Shown: piece after piece, positions 24,411 to 37,497 of the stretch | Layout of the letters: the number at the start of each line of letters is the position of its first letter | Position numbering within the stretch: the first letter of the stretch is position 1 | Assembly (NCBI GenBank): GCA_964007475.1 | Contig: OZ023275.1 | Coordinates: forward strand, 7,750,001-7,814,000 | Source of the DNA: Hybos culiciformis | Taxonomy: Eukaryota > Arthropoda > Insecta > Diptera > Hybotidae | Reading direction: 5' to 3' | DNA: 64,000 bases | Notes under the pieces: model-generated | The model's input: only the letters and a program-made list of their open reading frames with translations | Database searches by the model: none | What the model was told of the DNA's origin: nothing | Program-made: the position numbers and the translations under genes

Positions 24411-25208
24411 CATACAAAACTTGAATCTTTTGAACCTTAGAGGAAGAAAGAAAAACTTAAACTTATTAAAATGAGTAATTTTTCGACAATAAATAAAGTT
24501 TTATACAACTTTGAACTTTTTATCTAAATATATTTCTTGAACAAATTATTTTATTATTAATTTGCAAGCTCGGTAAGAGTTTAAAACATTATGTTAATGC
24601 AAATAAATTTCAAATAATAAGAATAATAAATTTGTGCCTTAAGGAATTTCAGTTTATTTAACTTCATATTAAAAACAGACGTTAACCAAACCAAGAATAA
24701 TATTAATTATTAAAAAGTTAAAAATCTAATTTTATTTTATCTGCAATTGAAATGTTATGTTGTTTAGTTATAATTTTTTGAAGTTTTAGAAATACTACGC
24801 AGAAGCTATCAATTTTTAAAAATACTTTAAGTTTTTTTTATTAATTTTATATTTTCTTAGTTTATGGATATTTTTTTCTATAATTTAAAAGTTGGTTTTC
24901 TCTTTCTTTATAATCAAACTGATATAGCAATCATATTTAAATAAAATATAAACAATATGATTACTACTTTCAGTATATATTAGTAAATTAGAAAAAAATC
25001 ATTGTTTTTATAAATTCTGGGCTTTTGGTTATCTTATTCAATTTTCCTTAATAAGCAGTATTTGAAATTTTCTTTTAAAAAATTAAAATAAAAACAGAAA
25101 AGACAAAATTTCTGATACAAATAATAGTGAGTAATTTTATTAGTCAATAAATATTTTTGTTTAATACATTCTGATATCAAGAAATTTTCATAAAAGAACT
25201 TATTTTAT
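24411..25208. other. AT-rich spacer and 3' flank of the secreted-protein gene
   Basis: Non-coding. On the minus strand an AATAAA polyadenylation signal overlaps the stop codon region (25204-25209), and another lies at about 25136-25141. Either could end the minus-strand transcript. Nothing else is seen. Confidence 0.5.
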
Positions 25209-26368
25209 TTATTCTGAAGATTCAACTTCTTCTGGAACCTCAGTTTCAGTTTCTTCAATTTCAGGTTCTTGGGTTTCAACTTCTGGTTCTGAAGTTTGAA
25301 CTTCTTCTGTAACTTGAGTTTCTTCAACTTCTGGGATTTCAGTGGCTTGGGTTACTTCAACTTCAGGAGTCTCAGCTTCCTTTGGTGTTGAAACTTCAGC
25401 CTCCGATGTGGTTTGTTCTGTGGGAAGTGGAGTTACAGTTTCTTCTTGCATACAATCATGGATTAATCCAGTAATTTTTGATTCAGTTTCACCAAATACA
25501 AATGCAGCATTTGCGGTACATGTAGCAGCCTGTGCAGACGCATTTTGGGCACGATCTTTCACTTCAACTATTTTGCCTTTTACATTTTTAATAAGATTGA
25601 AAACGAGATCTTTGTATTTACCCAAATTTGAAAAAACGCATTTAACTGATGTGATTGGATTGAAGCTGGCACATTCATCAACAATAAGATAGAAATCTTT
25701 AGTACTATTCATCACCATTGTAACTGCATTCTTCAATTCTTGTTTAATTTCATTGGTCTGATTGACGAATGTCTCAGTGCAGTTATTGACTGTCATTTTC
25801 ATAACATCTTTAGCGGCTTTTAATGCTGGAGTATGTTTTTCAACACAATTTTTAGCCTTATCACCACCATGACGTAGTATGTCCAACTTAGCATTAGCTT
25901 TAGCCCATTGGTTACTTACAAGTTGAACACTTTGGTAAATAACTGATTTAACAATATCTTTCAAAATAGCCAAAGTTGAGTGTGCTTCCTGATTTAGCTT
26001 GCCGACTTCGGTAGTTATAAGTTTGATGAAATCGGTAACTGCATCTGGCATTAGTCCTCGACTGTTTTCATTAACTGATGGATATGCTTGTGCCTGTAAA
26101 AAAAATTAAAGTTAATTTTCGGGGACGAAATAAATATTTCAAATCTCTGTTATGTGTTGTGCCTTTGTGTTAAATATTTTGTTAAATATTATGTAAACGA
26201 CCGCTGACGTTCACAAAAAAAATTTAAGAATAGCAAAATTATCAAATGTTTAATAGATATAGTTCTCGGTCAAGTTAATTAATTCGTTTTATTGAGTATT
26301 AATGTTAAATTTATTCTACTTACCGATATGGCGCATAATCCAAGTAAAACAAATAAAACAAATTTCAT
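25209..26368 (-). CDS. secreted acidic-tailed protein, TsetseEP/DUF725-like
   Basis: Two exons: 26368-26324 and 26093-25209, with a 230-nt intron (GTAAG donor, ACAG acceptor, phase 0). The product is 309 aa. Residues 1-18 are a signal peptide (MKFVLFVLLGLCAIS then AQA). Residues about 30-230 form a mostly helical domain with six cysteines at 98, 120, 156, 167, 207 and 229 and several N-glycosylation sequons. From about 232 to the end is an acidic Glu/Thr/Pro/Val tail with PEVE- and EPE-type repeats. Layout, cysteine content and tail resemble dipteran DUF725 (PF05267) proteins such as TsetseEP, mostly secreted gut-associated proteins of unclear function. Family assignment is by resemblance only. 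The exon 1 start is supported by the paralogue, which has the same exon structure, and by a TATA box upstream. Confidence 0.85.
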
Positions 26369-26411
26369 TTTTGTATTTTGATTTATTAATCGAGGTCTAA
26401 TTTAATGAGCT

Positions 26412-26448
26412 GACTGAATTTTAATTCTAAAGATTGTCACTATTTATG
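26412..26448 (-). promoter_or_regulatory. TATA box plus initiator of the secreted-protein gene
   Basis: On the minus strand CATAAATA (26448-26441) is followed about 30 bp later by TCAGTC (26417-26412), a match to the arthropod initiator TCAKTY. Spacing is as expected for a focused TATA/Inr promoter. The start codon lies about 45 bp further on. Conserved blocks upstream to about 26600 are shared with the truncated paralogue. Confidence 0.65.
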
Positions 26449-26600
26449 CTAAAATAAAAAGTATCAAAGAACATGTTATCAAATCTTATGCTGTCATTTT
26501 AAAGTACTGATTAAACATTTATCATTAAATTTCATTCTTTTGTTTTATTTCTATTGCGCCTATATATTATTCATGTTATCAAGATACGTCATTATGATAA

Positions 26601-27148
26601 AGTGAAATTCAAGGTTCAAAAAAATGTTTTCAATTCAAAATTGAACTTTAAATTTATGATCAATAATTTATTTTGAGTTTTTGTCTAAAAGAAAACTTTT
26701 ATTATTAAGTTTAGGTTTCTTAGCGAAATTATTCTGTCTCAATTGAAGTGATCAAGTCTGATAAAAAAAATAAATTGATTCAATGTAATTTTGTGAACAT
26801 TTTTTACCGTAAAATTCTGAATTATATTAGGGCTAAATTCTTTAAATAATATCACTGAAAAAAGTGTTTTTTTATGTAATTACATTTTTACACATAAAAC
26901 TGACTTTCAAATAATTTCTTCAGAGACATTAGTTATAGATTTTGCAATCTGATTTTATAAAGTTAACATTATGAAATTTAATGTTTAACTCTAACTCAAA
27001 TACGAAAAAAATAATGATATTTTTTAGCACCAAATATTATATGTTCATAAATTATAGGTTTTCAGACTAATTCTTTTGATTTTTAAATAAATTAATATAT
27101 TTTAAGTTGGATCGAAATATGGTCCAATTCAACGTGTTAAACTTATTA
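26601..27148. other. AT-rich spacer
   Basis: Non-coding, between the secreted-protein promoter region and a hAT-type MITE. Nothing recognised. Confidence 0.5.
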
Positions 27149-27156
27149 TGTAAGAT

Positions 27157-27432
27157 TAGAGCCTCTGTTTCTCGCCTGTGCCATGTCTCGGCGAGACAAG
27201 ACTTCTCGACCAAATTTCTTCGAGATCTAGAGAAATCTCGAGAAATGTATTTTAATTATTAAAATATATAGTGAACCTAATTTTTTTAACCGTTGTCAAA
27301 ATTAAATTAAAATATCCTGCAAATTAGAATTAGATTTTTTTTTTTATCACCAGTAAACCGTACTACGTACTAGATTAAGATATTTTTATAAACGAGATAT
27401 TAAAAAAAAGACATTCTCGCGAGAAATCTCTA
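27157..27432. mobile_element. 276-bp hAT-type MITE
   Basis: Bounded by the 8-bp direct repeat TGTAAGAT at 27149-27156 and 27433-27440. A third copy at 27446-27453 may be an earlier local duplication. Ends are TAGAGCCTCTGTTTCTCGC and, on the other strand, TAGAGATTTCTCGC, alike apart from a 5-bp indel. TAGAG fits the hAT end consensus YARNG. Internal CTCGAGA and CTCGCGAG palindromes cluster near both ends. No coding capacity. Confidence 0.8.
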
Positions 27433-27453
27433 TGTAAGATCACTATGTAAGAT

Positions 27454-30400
27454 TAAACTAATATATTATTCTAAATTAGTTTGACAATAAATTATTATAC
27501 AAATTTTTCCTTGATTTCAAAATTTAATCAAAATGTTGAAAAGGATTATATTCTTTGAGTATACCTAAAAAAAAAAAAAAATTTGGCACGAGTCCTTTCT
27601 TTAAAAAATGTACAGTCATTATATAGTCTATATATAGTCTAATTGTATATTTCAACTAGAATAACTATACTATTATATTATTTACTATTTTCGTAAACAA
27701 AAATTAAATTTTTTTGCTTAAATTTTATTTACCATAATCATAAATTACAATGTTATAGCCAGTTTTGAGAGGAAGTGGGTTGATTTTTTTTAGTTAAATT
27801 CAACTACTTTGAATAATATAAAAAATATTTTTATGTTCATATGTTCTAATTGAGCATCAAATTACATATTTAAAAAAAAAACACATTTTTATTATCCTTA
27901 AAATAAGTTCGGATATTAAAAAAAAAATGAAGTAAAATATGTCCGAATTTCATTAGAATAACATAAAATAATGTTGTTTTGTCGCCCTTTGTTAAGGATA
28001 TGCAAATAACATTGAGATATAAATCAATTGCAAACGCCATAAATTTGATATAAATTATTCGTTAGCAACAAAAAATATTCAAATATTATTGTGATTTATT
28101 TGCACATCACCGCTATGGCTTTATTAGGTCAGTGGACAAGATACACACTTATGGTTTTAATTATTATAGTTGCATTAAAAATTTTAGAGCATTGATGTAA
28201 CTCCTTATAAATCAAATTTATCAATCAAATAAAAATTAAGGATTTGAAGTCACTTGAAGTACATAAATTATAAATTGAGCTGTTGATTGTGCTACAGTGA
28301 GAGACGCTAAACGTTTTGAATTTTTTATCAAATATATATGTCATTCCAGCATATAATGATGCCTTAATTAGTATATAAATTCTTAAAATACCTTTATAAT
28401 TCAAAGTACCTATAACAACAAATATCTCTGTTACAAACTAAAATACTTAGGTATTTATGCACTTAAATTTTGGACATTGTAACTTGCAACATATTAAAAT
28501 CAAAGTGAATAAAAATATTTATTTTAATAATTCATGCATTTGTCTAAATATAATAAATTAAAAATAATAAAGAACCGAAATTTCTTTAGCCAGCCGTAAA
28601 TAGGAGACACTTCTGCCCTCGTTCATTTACCTCACTTCCTTTTCCTCTTAAAATAATTTTTTTTCAAAGATTTATGCACTTGATAAAGAAAATCCATATT
28701 GTACTATATGATGTAAAATGTAAATAAAAATATGACGCTTTATTTTCCTTTAGACTAGTCTTTTAAAATTAATTCTTTTGAGACTAGTATTGTAAATAAT
28801 AAAAGAAACTTGATTTTGTTCACAGATGCGTATAAATTTCGTATCTAAATCGCAAGATTACATGCAAATGAAACAGTGCAAATCTCTTATGATTTTCGAT
28901 TCAAACATTGAATCAAGCAATATTTCTTGTAATTATATACTTTTATAAAGTCAGTATATTTATGAGTAAATATAATTATAAAGATTGTCTAACATTATTA
29001 TTGTAAAATTAATTTGATGAGATCTCACGAAAATTGTATTTTCAAGGTTGTACAAAAAGAAAATCAGATAATGAATTGCATGAATCTAGGAATATTTTCG
29101 GTGTACTAAAATATGCTTAATTATAAAACTACGGGAATTTATTTTAATATCGCACTGTATACGTCATAAAATTTATTATTTCTGATAGTCTTTTTTTACT
29201 TAGCACTTCAGATTTTGGGTATTAAAATAAATTTTATTAGTAGAAATTTGGAAAAGAATAATATTTATAAACGAGGAACAACAAACCTCAGTAAAATCTT
29301 CCCAATTATCTTCAATTAAATTAAATGTACTCGCTGATCAGAATACATATTTTCGTAAGAGTCAATCATTTGAATTAAATATTCATACTCTTTGCAATAC
29401 GTATATTTTGTATATTATGAATGTAACATAAAATTTACAATTTGCAAGTTTTAGATACCTATGCATACACAAATAGAATGTTATAGCAGTGTTTACAAGT
29501 ACTAGATTAAAATCAAATTCATAAAAATCAAGTTCATGACAACCTAATTCTTAATAATTTTATGCTTCTGCAAGTATAGTTTTATTCTTTTTTAGAGAAC
29601 ATAACATCTAATTTGTACTTAATTTTAAAATCAAATATTCAGAATATAATTTTCTAATCGAGAAATAAATTAGAAGAAAAAAAAAATATGTATTTTAAAG
29701 GTGAATGAATGTTAATATTCTTATATAATTTTATTGTCTGATATTGTAATGTTATGGTTTATTTAAAGAATAAAAATAAAAAGCATATTCTGCATTTTTT
29801 TATTTTACATTTTTTGTTGTAGATATCTTGTTGTAATTTTATGCAAAAACCGAAACAATTTATTATAGAAAAATAAACCAGATCTTTATTTTTTTCCTTT
29901 AAATCCTCTATGATTACGTTTTTTATTTCGTTAGTACTTTTAAATATGCTTCAATTTTTTTTTTTTGTGTTTTAAGAAAGTTTTTATTAAGTAGATTATG
30001 TTGACCAAAATTGTTTACAAAATAAATACGACAAAAATCAATTAATGTCAAAAAATTTACAACTACATAAACATGCTTCCCATGTAATTATTTCTAAATC
30101 TCATGATAAATTCATACCGGGAAAATTAGACCAGTGGAAATTAGAGTTGGACATTAAGTTGTACAATTCTATGATGAATTTGATCGTCCAAGATGTCCGC
30201 AAGTCGACTTTATTCAAATTAATTTAAGATTTGATTAATTTGATAAACATAATATTATAATGAACTTTGTTCGGGTAATTTTCTTAAAATTTATGATTAT
30301 TTACGATAACTGCTATGAACATCTTTATGCCTCATTTTTGTTGCAAAATATCAGAATCATTCCACACTCTTTGGGTTACCGCAAATGTAAAAAAAGAGAA

Positions 30401-33400
30401 AATACCTTAAAAAGAACAAGATTTTTTTTTTCTTCAAATCATTAAATTACTGAGTTTTTTATTTAATTTTTGCGTACGCCATCAATCCATTCCATCAGTA
30501 AAAGTTATAATAAATGAAAAAAAAAAAAATTGATTCAGGAAAAGTGATGATGATACGTCAAGCTTTAAAATTAATTTCTAATATGTTTTAAAGGACAAAA
30601 AGTTATTTTCTGCATTTGATTGATTATACATGTATCAAAGTTTTTGGAATTCATTAACAAATGTCACAAAAACTAATCTAGATTAGAACTAGTCTATAGG
30701 TCGAAACCATTTCCGTTGCTATTCTCTGTAATTATTTATGTTTTTGTCTTCTGTTTTAGCAAATTTTTCACAACACACTCAATCCTATAATGATTTTGTT
30801 AACTTCTTGACTAAAGTTACGATTTTAAGCAAAAAACCTAGAATTTGGAAATAATATTTCATTATACATTTGATTATTTTAGAATCAGTTTATTGTAGAA
30901 ATACGATTTTAGTTTTTTCTTCTGTATTTTGCTTTCCTATAACCTCATATAAAGTAAATTCTAATTAATCATGATCCATACCCCCAAAATTTTAATTTTA
31001 ATTTTTTTTTATGTTATTTTACATAATGACGAATTCTTAAGATACTTTTAATTTAATTCTTTATTAAATTGTTACTAAGTTCGTATCTTTTGAAAGTTTC
31101 TTTTTTTGTTCTACACTTAGCGATTAGAGTGTTTTAATTTATTTCTTTGTAAATTGTTTTGTTACAAAAGCATTTTAAAAAACTTTATATTTTGTATGAT
31201 TAAAATTAAATTTGTTTACCAGGTATTTGTATATTTTTTTTTTTAAAGGAGCGTGCGATCTTGTATATCAAATAACGTGCGCTAAAAAAAAATAAATATA
31301 TTAATTTTATTTTTATTTTTTCTTTAAAAATATAAAAGAAAAGCTATATGTTAAGCATATTTATATAGTCATGAAGAATAGACCGAAAAATGGAGAAGTA
31401 GTATGGTAGTTTATTATAAACTAGATTAATTTTTTTTTCTTTATTCACTGTGCTAAGAATACTTATATTTTATTGAATAATATCTTCTTTCTTTTTTAAA
31501 TAAAAATTTACTTTGTTTAAATAGTAATTTGCAAAGAATTTTAACCCATTGGAGTGGAGTCTTGGTATTTTGTATCTTGTTTTAATTTCAATTTGAGACA
31601 AGTTTAGCATATTTGCTTTAAATGTTGGATATTATTGAAATTATTTACAAAATAAAATTACTTCTAATTCCAGACTCTAAGTGTAGGAAAAAGAATGCAT
31701 AACACCTAAAGTTAAAATTCACTATAGAACAAGTGCAATGGAATTAAATGTGGGAAAAATTTAACCAGATAACTTAAAATATTTCACAGTGGGTTAAATA
31801 TAAAATGATTGATCAAAATTGGTTTTGTTTGGTGCAACAAAAAAAAAATCAATATAGAGATCATGGGAAAAATAATAGTTGGGTGAAAAACAAGCAGTCA
31901 TTTTACAAGAAGCTACTGAACATAAATTAATAAAAATAATAATTACGATAGAAACATAATTTTTTTTTTGCTTTATTATAAATTTAGAATATTTCGAACG
32001 AAACCTAATAATTTGTAGTTAGAAGAAAAATTATAATGAGACCAATTTAAGTATAAAATATAAATAATGTTTTTTTTTTAAATTATGTATATTCATATAT
32101 GCCTTTCACTTGAAACACACAAATATTTAGTGTTTTTAAAGTATGACTTGAAGGGAAAATTTCTCATGTTCTAAAATTGTTAATTGTAAATTTTTTTTTC
32201 TATTTCTTAATTATCATTTTTCAGCATTGTATTGACTAATTTTTTTTTTAAGAATTATACATAATTTTTAATAATATAAGATTTATAGATTTTTGTTTAA
32301 ATCTATTTGCCGCGAAACAGTAATTGATAAAAACAATTCAAATGTTAGGAAAATTATGGAAATTGGCGCATAATTTTGTTGATGAATAAACAGTAAAACG
32401 CGTTTGTTAATTTGAAAGAATAATAATAATAATAAAATTTACAGAGTAGTTCTTATCATACAATTTAATTACTGAATGGTGGAGTTTTATTACATACATT
32501 TTTTAAAATTTCAGTGAGAAAAATTACAGCCATTATCGAAAATCGATTTTTTATATTACTTGATACATATAACATATTCGTATCAAAAAATATATAGCTT
32601 TATTCTATAACACCTATAAGAGTTATTTTTGTATAATTAATTTAATGAAACCTTATTACCCACAAAAGATTGGGCTCTCTACTAATGTTTAAAATAAAAA
32701 TAACATTTTTAATCGACTGTTTCCTTATATTAAAACTTAAAACCACAGAATTGGAAAACTTTCTTATTTAAGCATATAAATCTACTTACCATAATACATA
32801 ATTTTATAACAATTCACAAGTTCTTTTTTTGTATTTATAGCAATATTCGCATTAAGTATATCAAGAAATAAATGTAATAGAAAAGAAGATAAAAAATTAT
32901 AACGATTGAGTTTAATAATTTTAAATAGAAATGATTTCAGCATCACAACATCCCAACATCAATTGAATATTGATCAGAACGGCAGATCTATTATACTTAT
33001 ACTTATTTTGCATATTGTATTGCGCATTATAGGTTTTTGTCATTCAGTCTTCATTACTCAACATTAATGCTACAGGTCTTTCAAAACAGTTTTCGTGTCA
33101 TGCAGCGATGCTTCAAGTTGTCAAAAATAAATTAGTATAATTACCGAAACGATTAGAACTGTATTATAAAGAGTTCCGATAACGAAGAAATATAATAATG
33201 TTCATTAAATTGCATAAGAAAATTTATTTTAAGTATTTTCTATTATTTTAAATTCATACATTTACTAATATAACTGAAAAGTAATACCAATTTTTGTTTA
33301 TGCTTATGTTTGCATTCTATCTAGTAAATATTTCAAACAACTAAAATTGAAACATTACTTTTGTTCTAATAAAGTTCGAAAAGTTAAACTAGATAAACTA

Positions 33401-34599
33401 GAGTTGTAAAAGAAAATAATTTTTCTTTAATTTCTCTAAACGTTTTATTACACATAATTTAATTCTAATTCCATCTTCTTATTCTGAAAATTAAACTGAG
33501 GCAATTAGAAAATGGTAATAAAAAATTAAATAATTTATATTTTAATGCTTATGTACGTGCGGCTTTGATTTAAAATTTCAGATTAAAAACGAAATACGAT
33601 TTGTACTGTAGTTTAGTTAAAAATGCTTATATTATGTATTTGAGTGACTAAACTTAGCAATACTGAATTAATCAGTCCACTATGACAGTTTGGTTAAATT
33701 TTCAATCATCTAAGATGAAAATAAAGTGGAAGTTTATTTTTACATTAAATCTTAATGTAATATCTGTCATAATGGCATATAATATACAATCTGTTTCATG
33801 CACCATTCAAATCATTAACTCTATATTTTAAAGAAGTTTTTCAAGCATATTATTATTAATTCTCTTTTCAACTATCTATTTCGTGTCGATAATGTTAAAA
33901 TTCATAAATCAAAATACATTTATGACATTCAATCACTTTATAGCCACAAATTATTATCATTGCAGTTTATATTAATTACTTTTAATTTTGTAATAACTTA
34001 TTTTTCAAAAGACCTATTTTCATGGATTTTATTATACGATACCATAGGCATGCTAAATCAATAGAATATAGAAATGTGATTGATTTCCTTATTTTCACAA
34101 TATTCCAAATAAAAACTCAAAATTTTTAGAAAATAATATTCTTTTATATTTTATAAAAAATAAAAATTGTAAAATACATATAATAGTATATTTTTTATAT
34201 TATACATATACGTATAAAAAATATTTTATATACATTCAAAGTTTAACTTAATTAATAAAAAAAAACTATTATATTTTTAAATTTTAGTTTTTTTCTTTCT
34301 TAATATTTAAAATTTTAACTTAAAATTAAATAAAAGTTTAGTGTCTTCCAAGTTGTTTTGCTTACAAAATAACAAGTTTAATTAATAAAAAAGAATTTAC
34401 AATTAATATAATTTGTATATCGTCTTCATTTTGTTAACAAATAAACAATAATACCTATACATAGTAAAAATAAAAACTTATTTCATAAAATAATTTAATT
34501 TCTTTAAGTTAAAAATAAAAAATAAAATGGTAAAAGGCACAAAATTAATTATTTAAAATTTTTGACAATTTAATTATAATATCCTTTTTTTCTTTTTTT
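27454..34599. other. gene desert 3' of the proneural gene
   Basis: About 7 kb of AT-rich DNA without a recognisable gene. No CAGGTG or CAGCTG E-boxes were found. One Su(H)-type sequence TGTGGGAA lies at 31749-31756, a single match that could be chance. Open frames at 30045 and 30260 have no domain and no splice context. Confidence 0.5.
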
Positions 34600-35156
34600 T
34601 TTATTTCGTTTTATTTATAATCAAATCAATTGAATTGGCCGAATTGGTTCTATTAAATTTTGTTTTTGCTTGTATAGCTTCGGTAACAAAATTCTCGGGA
34701 ATTATTATTGAAATTGAAAAATTAATTCTTGCGGCTCGTTTCACAATTACAGAAAACATTTTAAACACAAGGAGGGGGCAAATCACTTTTCGGATAATGA
34801 TGTTTTCATTCAGCGAAAAAATAAATCCTTTTATTGAATTTTCTTAGCCGAAGCAAAAGCAAGGATTAAAAAGTTGATTTTTTTAAATTACGATTGAATT
34901 ACAAATTTTCTGTAAATATTTAACTTCAATTTTCTTATTTTCAATTTAATATTTCGTTTTCGTTTTTCTCTGACTAGAGTTCTTCTAAGTCTACGTTCAT
35001 CATACCGTTTCCATATTTGGATTTTATTTTCCGACGGGCACTTGATGAATCACTGGGATTTGTTTGCATTTTTCATAATTTTTATTTTTTTTTATTAATT
35101 TTATCGTTTAGGAACACAATTTTTGATCTAAATAAAATCTAAGCCAGCAAAAATTT
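34600..35156 (-). other. probable 3' UTR and flank of the proneural gene
   Basis: Directly downstream of the stop codon on the minus strand. The blocks at about 34625-34875 and 34970-35065 are less AT-rich than the surrounding desert, which fits a conserved transcribed tail. Reverse-complement AATAAA signals occur, for example near 35090. I looked for Brd, GY and K box microRNA sites typical of Drosophila proneural and Notch-target 3' UTRs and saw none in the expected orientation. The end of the transcript cannot be fixed. Confidence 0.35.
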
Positions 35157-35879
35157 CTATTGCTCCTGCCAAGATGATATATAATCCAGGAGTTCTTCGT
35201 CCTCAACAGGTGTTTGAACTGAATATTCATATGGTTCATATTTGAAATTTTCAGCACTACCGTTGAGTGTATACGGTTGTTGCGAACCAACTGATATATC
35301 AGAACTATATGAGGGAGCTGGACTAGAAGATGATTGATATGATTGTATTTGGTAATTGTGATGTTCATCTGATTCACCATAATATGAACTGGTTGTTGAA
35401 CTAGATGGTGATGCAGCAGATTGTGAATTAGAATATGTTGATGTTGATATCGATGATCTTGATGTATCACATTCGGAATCGACATTTTCAATTACATCTT
35501 GCAATCTTCGAATGTATTCGACGGCCAATCGTAGTGTGTCGACTTTAGATAATTTTTTACTTGCACCTCGTCCACCATTAGTCAAAGCATTAATAATAGT
35601 ATGGGGAATATGTTCACGTAAATTCGCAAAACCATTGTTCACCTTCTTAACTCTATTCCGTTCTCGAGCATTTCGACGTACAACTGAGGGTGGCTGTTCT
35701 CCGAACGGCATACTAGAGTAAATATATTTTTTTTTATAGCCAGATGAGCTGTCTGATAAAATATTTGAGTTACTCATACTTAAAATTGAGGCATGTGGCG
35801 GTGCTGGAGCAATTGGTTGCATTTTAATGGTTTTTTTAACGTATTGTGTTGTTGAGATCATTGTTTGCGTTAATGTCAT
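35157..35879 (-). CDS. achaete-scute family proneural bHLH transcription factor
   Basis: Intronless 240-aa protein, as for insect achaete-scute genes. The N-terminal 60 residues are Ser/Pro-rich. The basic region [14 protein letters not shown] (67-80) includes the E-box-contacting residues. Helix 1 [12 protein letters not shown] is at 81-92, then a short loop NGGRGASKK, and helix 2 [18 protein letters not shown] at 110-127. A Ser/Tyr-rich middle (140-215) leads to the family tail [12 protein letters not shown] (227-238), an activation motif of achaete, scute and l(1)sc proteins. Loop length and [17 protein letters not shown] are closest, from memory, to lethal of scute. Asense has a different loop. 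It acts in the nucleus with Daughterless to make ectoderm competent for neural fate. No other bHLH gene lies in the window. The first in-frame ATG is used. A TCAGTC initiator-like site lies about 200 bp upstream (36084-36079). Confidence 0.95.
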   Translation of the reverse strand: MTLTQTMISTTQYVKKTIKMQPIAPAPPHASILSMSNSNILSDSSSGYKKKYIYSSMPFGEQPPSVVRRNARERNRVKKVNNGFANLREHIPHTIINALTNGGRGASKKLSKVDTLRLAVEYIRRLQDVIENVDSECDTSRSSISTSTYSNSQSAASPSSSTTSSYYGESDEHHNYQIQSYQSSSSPAPSYSSDISVGSQQPYTLNGSAENFKYEPYEYSVQTPVEDEELLDYISSWQEQ

Positions 35880-36084
35880 TTAGTTGGTCTTTTATGTTTT
35901 TCTTTTTATTTACAGTAAAAATTAAAGTTAAAAAATAGTCTTTTAACACTGTTTTATTGTTACAAAAATTTTCAGTTTTCTTAAAAAAAATTTTTTTTAA
36001 ATATTTATTATATTTTTTTTTTAAGAATTGAGATCAGAATTTATTTTTTATGTCTTCACAGTTTGAGGATTAAAATGTGACTGA

Positions 36085-37497
36085 TCTATATTTTGGTCAA
36101 TTTCAGTTTTGATTTTATTTTCGTTATATGGTATTGGATATTTTTTTTTATTTATTTATTTTTTTCTTCACTTTTATTGATCTGTTTAAAAAATAGCCGG
36201 TTTTATTTAAAGGTATCTTACTCAACGAAATCAAATTTAAGACTGATACCCTTCGTCCTAAACCTTTTTACTTTTGTGTAGATCAAAATACCTGTCAGCT
36301 AAAAAAAAAACCCCCACTCTCAAATTGAACATGATTTTAATGTAAACAGTGCGTTCTAAATGCGTGAAAAGATATATCAATGAGAAGTGCGGGAGAATTT
36401 TTTTTTTTTAACTATAAGAAAAAGGATAAAATGAAATAAGGTGAAATAAACGTGTATGGGAAAAATAAAAAATAAAAAATTGAGAGAAATTAGGGCAAGA
36501 GAACAAAATTATTTTTGAGTTAAGATTGAAATTAAAGAAACCTTATTGATTGTTCGTGTTCTGCGAAACAAGTCCCTATTTCTATATTCTCAATTTATGT
36601 TGGGAAAAAAAATTTCTCTCTAGGTAGACGAAATACATAAAAAAAAAACATTAAAATTTCTATCTTAAAATGTGTACACGAAATAAAACGAAGGTTTAGA
36701 AAAACGCGTGCCAATGTGTAATATGTTTTTATGAAATATATTCATAATATTTTTTTTTATACACAAAATCGATTTTAAAAATGAGATTTTTTTTTCCTAT
36801 ATTTTTCATAAATTTCTCAATTCCTTTTTTCTTCAGTTTCATTTATAATATGGATATCTAAATATATTTATGCTCTGAAGAACTTATTGAGAAAAATTAT
36901 GCTTGACATTGATCATGAAAAAATTTAATATCTCATGTAACAATATCATGCGACAATATTGAAATAATATTAAATTTTGAGTGAAAATTTAATGAATTTG
37001 AACTTGAACTATATATTTATTATTAGTTCAAAGGAAAAAAATGAATTTAATTGTAATATTTAATTCATTTTCAAGTACAAAATATAATTACATTTTGATT
37101 TTAATAATTAAATAGAATTTGATCTAGAATCAATTTGTTAACAAGTTCTGACTAAAGAGAAAAATTACAGGGTAGTTGATATAGTTTAAAGTGATTGTTC
37201 GCTTCACTTTAAAGGGATCATAAATTATTATTTTTGTAAGTCATTACAATTTCTAACAAAACGAAAGCTATCACTTTCAAATTTGAAACTATCGCATATC
37301 TTTAAATACAAACGTTTTGACATTAAAATGTTTTATTTTCTTTTTGCAATTCTCTCGATATTGCATTATAAATATAAAGTCAAACTCCAATGTGAGTGAA
37401 CAAACTTAAATAATTCAAAAAATTATATTTAAACCTCATACTTAAAAAAAATATACACTAAATCCTACAGCCAATGCAAAATTATTTTACATTATAC
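36085..37497. other. proximal upstream region of the proneural gene
   Basis: AT-rich non-coding DNA between the likely promoter and a TIR element. No strong E-boxes were found. No gene seen. Confidence 0.5.

Noticed and set aside
25342..25692. 116-aa plus-strand frame opposite the secreted-protein gene
   Set aside because: Antisense shadow. The minus-strand gene has signal peptide, intron and promoter.
31749..31756. Su(H)-type site TGTGGGAA 3' of the proneural gene
   Set aside because: A single short match in 64 kb cannot be told from chance, and no paired site was found.
34601..34847. Overlapping short frames on both strands 3' of the bHLH gene
   Set aside because: The region is less AT-rich, which lengthens frames on both strands at once. 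It fits a 3' UTR better than a gene.
35108..35721. Other-frame readings over the bHLH gene, including a His-rich 127-aa frame and a plus-strand 69-aa frame
   Set aside because: Shadows of the proneural coding sequence. Only the 240-aa frame has bHLH and C-tail motifs.
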